From FEN-680 sp036845225 (GTDB taxonomy: Bacteria; Actinomycetota; Geothermincolia; Fen-727; Anoxymicrobiaceae): 64,000 bases of DNA. Below are positions 60,874-64,000 of the stretch, in pieces. The stretch covers positions 6,640-70,639 of the forward strand of contig DAIUEJ010000008.1 of assembly GCA_036845225.1 (NCBI GenBank), in the 5' to 3' direction. Made by a program: the position numbers and the translations under genes. Position 1 is the first letter of the stretch. Each line of letters starts with the position of its first letter. Under the pieces are notes generated by a model. It did not search any database. It saw nothing but the letters and a program-made list of their open reading frames with translations, and was not told the origin of the DNA.

Positions 60874-62034
60874 TCACTTGCCCATCCCCACGCCTTCGCT
60901 GCGCTGGATGGACTTGCCCTCCGTCTGCAGCGACGGGGCGACCATCACCTCGGCCCGCTGGAACTCCTTGATGGTGGCATACCCGCAGGTCGCCATCGAC
61001 ATGCGCAGGCCGCCGAAGAGGTTGAAGGTGCCGTCGTTCTCGTGTGCCGGGCCCTTGAGGATCTCCTCCAGGCCCGCCGCCTGCCCGACGTGGACCCGGG
61101 TGCCCCTGGGGAGCTCCGGGTGGAAGGTCGCCATGCCCCAGTGGTATCCGCGGCCCGGCGCCTCCTTGGCCCGTGCGATCGGGGCTCCGATCATCACCGC
61201 GTCCGCTCCGCATGCCACGCACTTGGCGATGTCGCCTCCCGTCCTTATGCCCCCATCGGCTATCACGTTGACGTAGCGCCCGGTCTCCTCCATCAGGCGC
61301 GCACGAGCCGCCGCCGCATCCGCCAGCGCCGTCGCCTGGGGCACCCCGATGCCCAGGACGCCGCGGGTGGTACAGGCGTGACCGGGCCCGACCCCGATGA
61401 GAACGCCGACCGCGCCCGTCCTCATCAGGTGGAGCGAGGTGTGGTACGACGCGCAGCCGCCTACGATGACCGGCACGTCCATCTCTGAGATGAACTTGTA
61501 CATGTCGAGAGGCTCTCGGGTGTTGCTCAGGTGCTCGGCGCTCACCACCGTGCCCTGGATTATGAGTATGTCCAACCCCGCTTCCAGAGCGTAAGGGCAG
61601 AGCTGCTCGACCCTGGGCGGGGTGAGCGAAGCGGCTGTGACCACTCCGGACTTCTTGATCTCTTCGACGCGCCTGGAGATGAGCTCGGGCTTGACGGGCT
61701 CCTGGTAGAGCCGCTGGATACCCCGCGTCGCTTCCTCTTTCGTCAGTGAGGCGATCTCCTCGAGGACCGGGTCCGGGTCCTCGTAGCGCGTCTGAAGCCC
61801 CTCGAGGTTCAGGACCCCCAGGCCTCCCAGCCTGCCGACGGCAATAGCCATCGCCGGGTCGACCACTCCGTCCATGGCGGAGGCGAGAAACGGAAGCTCG
61901 AAGCGGTACGGGCCGAGCTGCCAGGAGAGGTCGATGTCCTCAGGGTCGCGGGTCCGGCGCGAGGGCACTATTGCGATGTCATCGAGGCCGTAAGCTCTCC
62001 GTCCGGATTTTCCCATGCCGATTTCGACTTCCAA
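60874..62034 (-). CDS. guaB3: GuaB3-family IMP dehydrogenase-related protein
   Basis: Protein of 386 aa of the GuaB3 family, which is characteristic of Actinobacteria and a few others and lacks the CBS domains of classical IMP dehydrogenase. The start MEVEIGMGKSGRRAYGLDDI and the PSRRTRDPEDIDLSW segment are diagnostic. The active-site loop GVGPGHACTTRGVLGIGVP holds the catalytic Cys near residue 230. Some family members have been reported to reduce GMP rather than to oxidise IMP, so the reaction is uncertain. It is encoded just upstream of guaA. The TTG at 62034 has GGAGGT about 5 nt upstream. It is the first gene of the operon. Confidence 0.92.
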   Translation of the reverse strand: MEVEIGMGKSGRRAYGLDDIAIVPSRRTRDPEDIDLSWQLGPYRFELPFLASAMDGVVDPAMAIAVGRLGGLGVLNLEGLQTRYEDPDPVLEEIASLTKEEATRGIQRLYQEPVKPELISRRVEEIKKSGVVTAASLTPPRVEQLCPYALEAGLDILIIQGTVVSAEHLSNTREPLDMYKFISEMDVPVIVGGCASYHTSLHLMRTGAVGVLIGVGPGHACTTRGVLGIGVPQATALADAAAARARLMEETGRYVNVIADGGIRTGGDIAKCVACGADAVMIGAPIARAKEAPGRGYHWGMATFHPELPRGTRVHVGQAAGLEEILKGPAHENDGTFNLFGGLRMSMATCGYATIKEFQRAEVMVAPSLQTEGKSIQRSEGVGMGK

Positions 62035-62073
62035 AATACCTCCATAGCGGGTTCGGGGGGTTACGTTTTACAT

Positions 62074-62102
62074 ATTTAATCATGTAGCGCGGACAGGGTA
62101 AA
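62074..62102 (-). promoter_or_regulatory. Promoter of the guaB3-guaA-pcrA operon
   Basis: TTTACC (62097-62102) and TTAAAT (62074-62079) on the minus strand with exactly 17 bp between them. The predicted start is about 35 nt before the TTG of guaB3. No palindromic operator is evident. Confidence 0.5.
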
Positions 62103-62145
62103 GGAGATGGCTCAAGCAGAGGCGGCTCTCAAGGACCGCCGGGCT

Positions 62146-62180
62146 AAACTTCTTGGGGTCAGACCCTTTTTTGTTTAGTC
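62146..62180. repeat. Family A single hairpin
   Basis: CTAAAC ... GTTTAG arms around TTCTTGGGGTCAGACCC and a T-run. It is a short variant of the family A unit. It lies in the 412-nt region without genes between guaB3 and the glycosyltransferase (62035-62446), which otherwise holds the guaB3 promoter and the family C repeats. Confidence 0.6.
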
Positions 62181-62205
62181 GAAACGGTCAGTAGCATGCA
62201 CGCCG

Positions 62206-62445
62206 CACACCCGCGCTCCGCCAGAGCGGGGCCATAAAGCCTGGCGAGGGGTGCCTTCTTCCGCGCACGTTGAGTCTTCGACGCTATGTGACATCCGATT
62301 GGACCGCACAGACACGCGCTCCGCCAAAGCAGGACAACAAAGTGTGGCGAGGGGTGCCTTCTTCCGCGGACGTTGAGTCCTCGAAGGGGAGCGGAAGGAG
62401 GCACCCCGAGCTCCCTCGAAGGGGAGCGGAAGGAGGCACCCCGAG
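62206..62445. repeat. Family C repeat cluster
   Basis: A segment of about 75 bp (CGCGCTCCGCCAGAGCGGGG to GCGAGGGGTGCCTTCTTCCG) occurs at 62213-62280 and again, diverged, at 62315-62390. The second copy is followed by an inverted arm, GGGGAGCGGAAGGAGGCACC, which is itself repeated (62386-62410 and 62420-62445). The last arm adjoins the glycosyltransferase stop (62447). GGGGTGCCTTCTTCCGC and GCGGAAGGAGGCACCCC form a 17-bp stem with one mismatch. Confidence 0.85.
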
Positions 62446-62446
62446 C

Positions 62447-63988
62447 TCAACGCACGCGGGTCAGCAACATGGCCACCTTGCCGTTTCCGCCCTTCGGATA
62501 GCTCGCGATGACCTCCAGAGGCCAGTCCGGGGGGAACTCGCCGATGCCGTTGATGACACAGAAAGTGCCGCTCGGGGCAGTCTGAAGCGCCTGCGGACAG
62601 CTCTCCATGTTCTCGATCGTCACGGGAACGATCTCGACGTTGGCGTTGCCGTAGAGGTAGGCGTTGATGGCGTCCGCCGGGAAAGACGCGCCGCCGGCGC
62701 CGGGGGCGCCGATAGCCACCACCTTGATCGGACCCTTGCGGCTCTCCCCTTCGAGGTACGCTGCGATCTCGGCGGTGCCATAGCCCGCTGGCCACTGCGC
62801 GACGAACGCGTCCCGGTCCTCCTGGGGCAGGCTCGCCTTGACAGGATTGCTGGTGATCCTTACGACCTGGACCGCCGCGGGCACAGCAATGAGGGACACG
62901 AGCACGATGAACGCAAGGCCGGGCGCGACGCAGCTCCCCCGGGAACCCAGGCGTCTTCGCTCCAGCACCCATTCGGCGACCGTCAGCACGCCGTATCCCG
63001 CCCCGATCAGGAGCGGCGGGAGCAGGATGAGGAAGAACCTGGTGAAATGGAAGAGCGCGACGAGCGATTCGAAGAGGCCGGCGATCCCGAACCACGCCAG
63101 CAGGAACCAGGCCGGCCGCCATCTCCTGACTATGCCCATCAGCAGCCCGCCGAAGCACATCACCAGGAATGCCGGGGTCAGGTAGACGAACAGCACCCTG
63201 AAGACGGCCCTGGTGTTTCCGGGGAGCATCAGCAGCGGGCTGCCGAGAAGCTCGGTGAAGGTAAGGGTGCGGGTCTTCTCGAGGTCGGCAATGAAATGGA
63301 AGCCGGGCGCCAGCCTGAGCAGGCTGAACATGGAATAAGCCACCAGGCAGGATACGGCCACCGCGAGCAGCCACAGCAGGAGGGGCCGGTACCTGCCGGG
63401 CACGCCCCGCGGGCTCCGCTTGACCAGGTACGCGAACGGGATGATCGGGAACAGCAACAGGGCGGTGCTCTTGGTCAGCAGCGCGAGCCCGCTCGCTACG
63501 GCTGTCCCGATCAGGTAGAACAGTTTTCCCGACGTCCTCGCTTTGACAGCGAAGAAGAGAGCCCAGGTAAAGAAGGTCAGCAGCAGGCCTTCGGCAAGCG
63601 CCAGCCTGTCATACCACAGCGCGAACGGGCAGATCACGTAGAGAAATGCCGACAGGACGCCGAGACGGTTTCCGTGGAGCTCCCTGCCGAGCAGGAAGAC
63701 GCCCAGCGTCGTGAACGCGCCGAAGACGATAGTGGAGACTCGCCCGGCGACCAGCGGGTCCTTGATCATCTGGATGAACGGCACCATCGCCAGCGGGTGC
63801 AGAGGGGGCTTTCCGTCGGTGAGCGAGACGAGGAAGTTCCCGCTGTGGGCCGCCATCTGGCCCCAGCGGATGTAGATGCCCTCGTCGCAGAACATGGGCA
63901 GGCTCTTCAGGTGATAGAGCCGTGTAGCGAAATAGAGGGCGAAGACCGCGAGGAGAGTGAGTGCTGCCCGATGCCGCCTGAGGAACAA
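62447..63988 (-). CDS. GT-C family membrane glycosyltransferase (ArnT/PMT_2-like), possibly 5' partial
   Basis: At least 513 aa with about ten hydrophobic helices. An acidic pair in the first outer loop (KSLPMFCDEGIYIRWGQM, residues about 30-45) is the usual catalytic site of ArnT/PMT_2-type enzymes that take sugars from polyprenyl phosphates. DGKPPLHPLAMVPFIQM and ALWYDRLALAEGLLLTF are further family blocks. A soluble C-terminal domain of about 130 residues lies outside. The first start in the window is a TTG near 63988, but the frame stays open to the window edge, so the true start may lie beyond 64000. A family C repeat ends at its stop codon. Confidence 0.85.
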   Translation of the reverse strand: MFLRRHRAALTLLAVFALYFATRLYHLKSLPMFCDEGIYIRWGQMAAHSGNFLVSLTDGKPPLHPLAMVPFIQMIKDPLVAGRVSTIVFGAFTTLGVFLLGRELHGNRLGVLSAFLYVICPFALWYDRLALAEGLLLTFFTWALFFAVKARTSGKLFYLIGTAVASGLALLTKSTALLLFPIIPFAYLVKRSPRGVPGRYRPLLLWLLAVAVSCLVAYSMFSLLRLAPGFHFIADLEKTRTLTFTELLGSPLLMLPGNTRAVFRVLFVYLTPAFLVMCFGGLLMGIVRRWRPAWFLLAWFGIAGLFESLVALFHFTRFFLILLPPLLIGAGYGVLTVAEWVLERRRLGSRGSCVAPGLAFIVLVSLIAVPAAVQVVRITSNPVKASLPQEDRDAFVAQWPAGYGTAEIAAYLEGESRKGPIKVVAIGAPGAGGASFPADAINAYLYGNANVEIVPVTIENMESCPQALQTAPSGTFCVINGIGEFPPDWPLEVIASYPKGGNGKVAMLLTRVR

Positions 63989-64000
63989 GACGGCCCTGGA

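Noticed and set aside
62159..62404. Small open frames between guaB3 and the glycosyltransferase
   Set aside because: They are translated family A and C repeats and have no ribosome site or conserved feature.

Overview
This is a 64-kb, GC-rich, gene-dense stretch of a bacterial chromosome with about 57 protein genes and no rRNA, tRNA, phage, transposase or CRISPR locus that I could see. The gene content suggests an anaerobic member of the Actinobacteriota. It includes a GuaB3-family IMP dehydrogenase-like protein next to guaA, an LmeA/DUF2993 protein, many GTG/TTG starts, and several -10 boxes placed so close to the start codon that the mRNAs would be leaderless. A B12-dependent class II ribonucleotide reductase, HdrA- and HdrD-like Fe-S proteins, an AOR-family protein and ADP-forming acyl-CoA synthetase subunits point to anaerobic, acyl-CoA-based metabolism. 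A deep anaerobic actinobacterial lineage fits, but this is inference.

Layout. Bases 58-2792: galT, a hexapeptide acyltransferase and a SAM methyltransferase. Bases 2977-7984: acyl-CoA dehydrogenase, enoyl-CoA hydratase, a two-subunit B12-dependent acyl-CoA mutase whose active site reads like isobutyryl-CoA mutase, and the cobalamin adenosyltransferase CobO. Base 8182: a divergent L,D-transpeptidase. Bases 9442-31009: about 21 kb on one strand. Read from its 5' end it holds a TetR regulator, a B12-binding mutase subunit, a MeaB chaperone, a FAD/Fe-S/FAD oxidoreductase triad, a crotonase, a second mutase large subunit with very unusual active-site residues, an SDR, a ferredoxin, a shortened AOR-family protein, a BPL_N-domain protein, HdrA, a QueG-like Fe-S protein, a NitT/TauT ABC transporter, another CCG-domain Fe-S protein, an ADP-forming acyl-CoA synthetase alpha subunit and an MtxX-like protein. 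This cluster is the best candidate for an undescribed system. It looks like an AdoCbl-dependent carbon-skeleton rearrangement pathway with its own redox module, cofactor chaperone, importer and regulator.

Bases 31198-41593: two membrane proteins, an AIR-synthase relative, priA, a radical SAM/SPASM protein, a lipoprotein with a DnaJ-type zinc finger, a zinc-ribbon protein and nrdJ. Bases 41889-45388: an operon for beta-keto acid cleavage (BKACE), a glutaconate-type CoA-transferase and an acyl-CoA synthetase beta subunit. Bases 45391-52234: envelope and signalling proteins, including a degenerate PP2C and a degenerate M28 peptidase, then a BtrH-like protein, rarA and a ferredoxin-like protein. 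Bases 52286-55857: two acyl-CoA dehydrogenases and a thiolase. Bases 56130-62034: a membrane protein, pcrA, guaA and guaB3. The right edge holds a GT-C glycosyltransferase.

Three families of short palindromic repeats fill the gaps between genes. Family A has the core GGGGTCAGGCACC, family B is CCGGCGGGACGCCGGCGCTAC, and family C is GGGGTGCCTTCTTCCGC with its inverted partner. They often abut or supply stop codons, and family B has expanded in frame inside one coding sequence.
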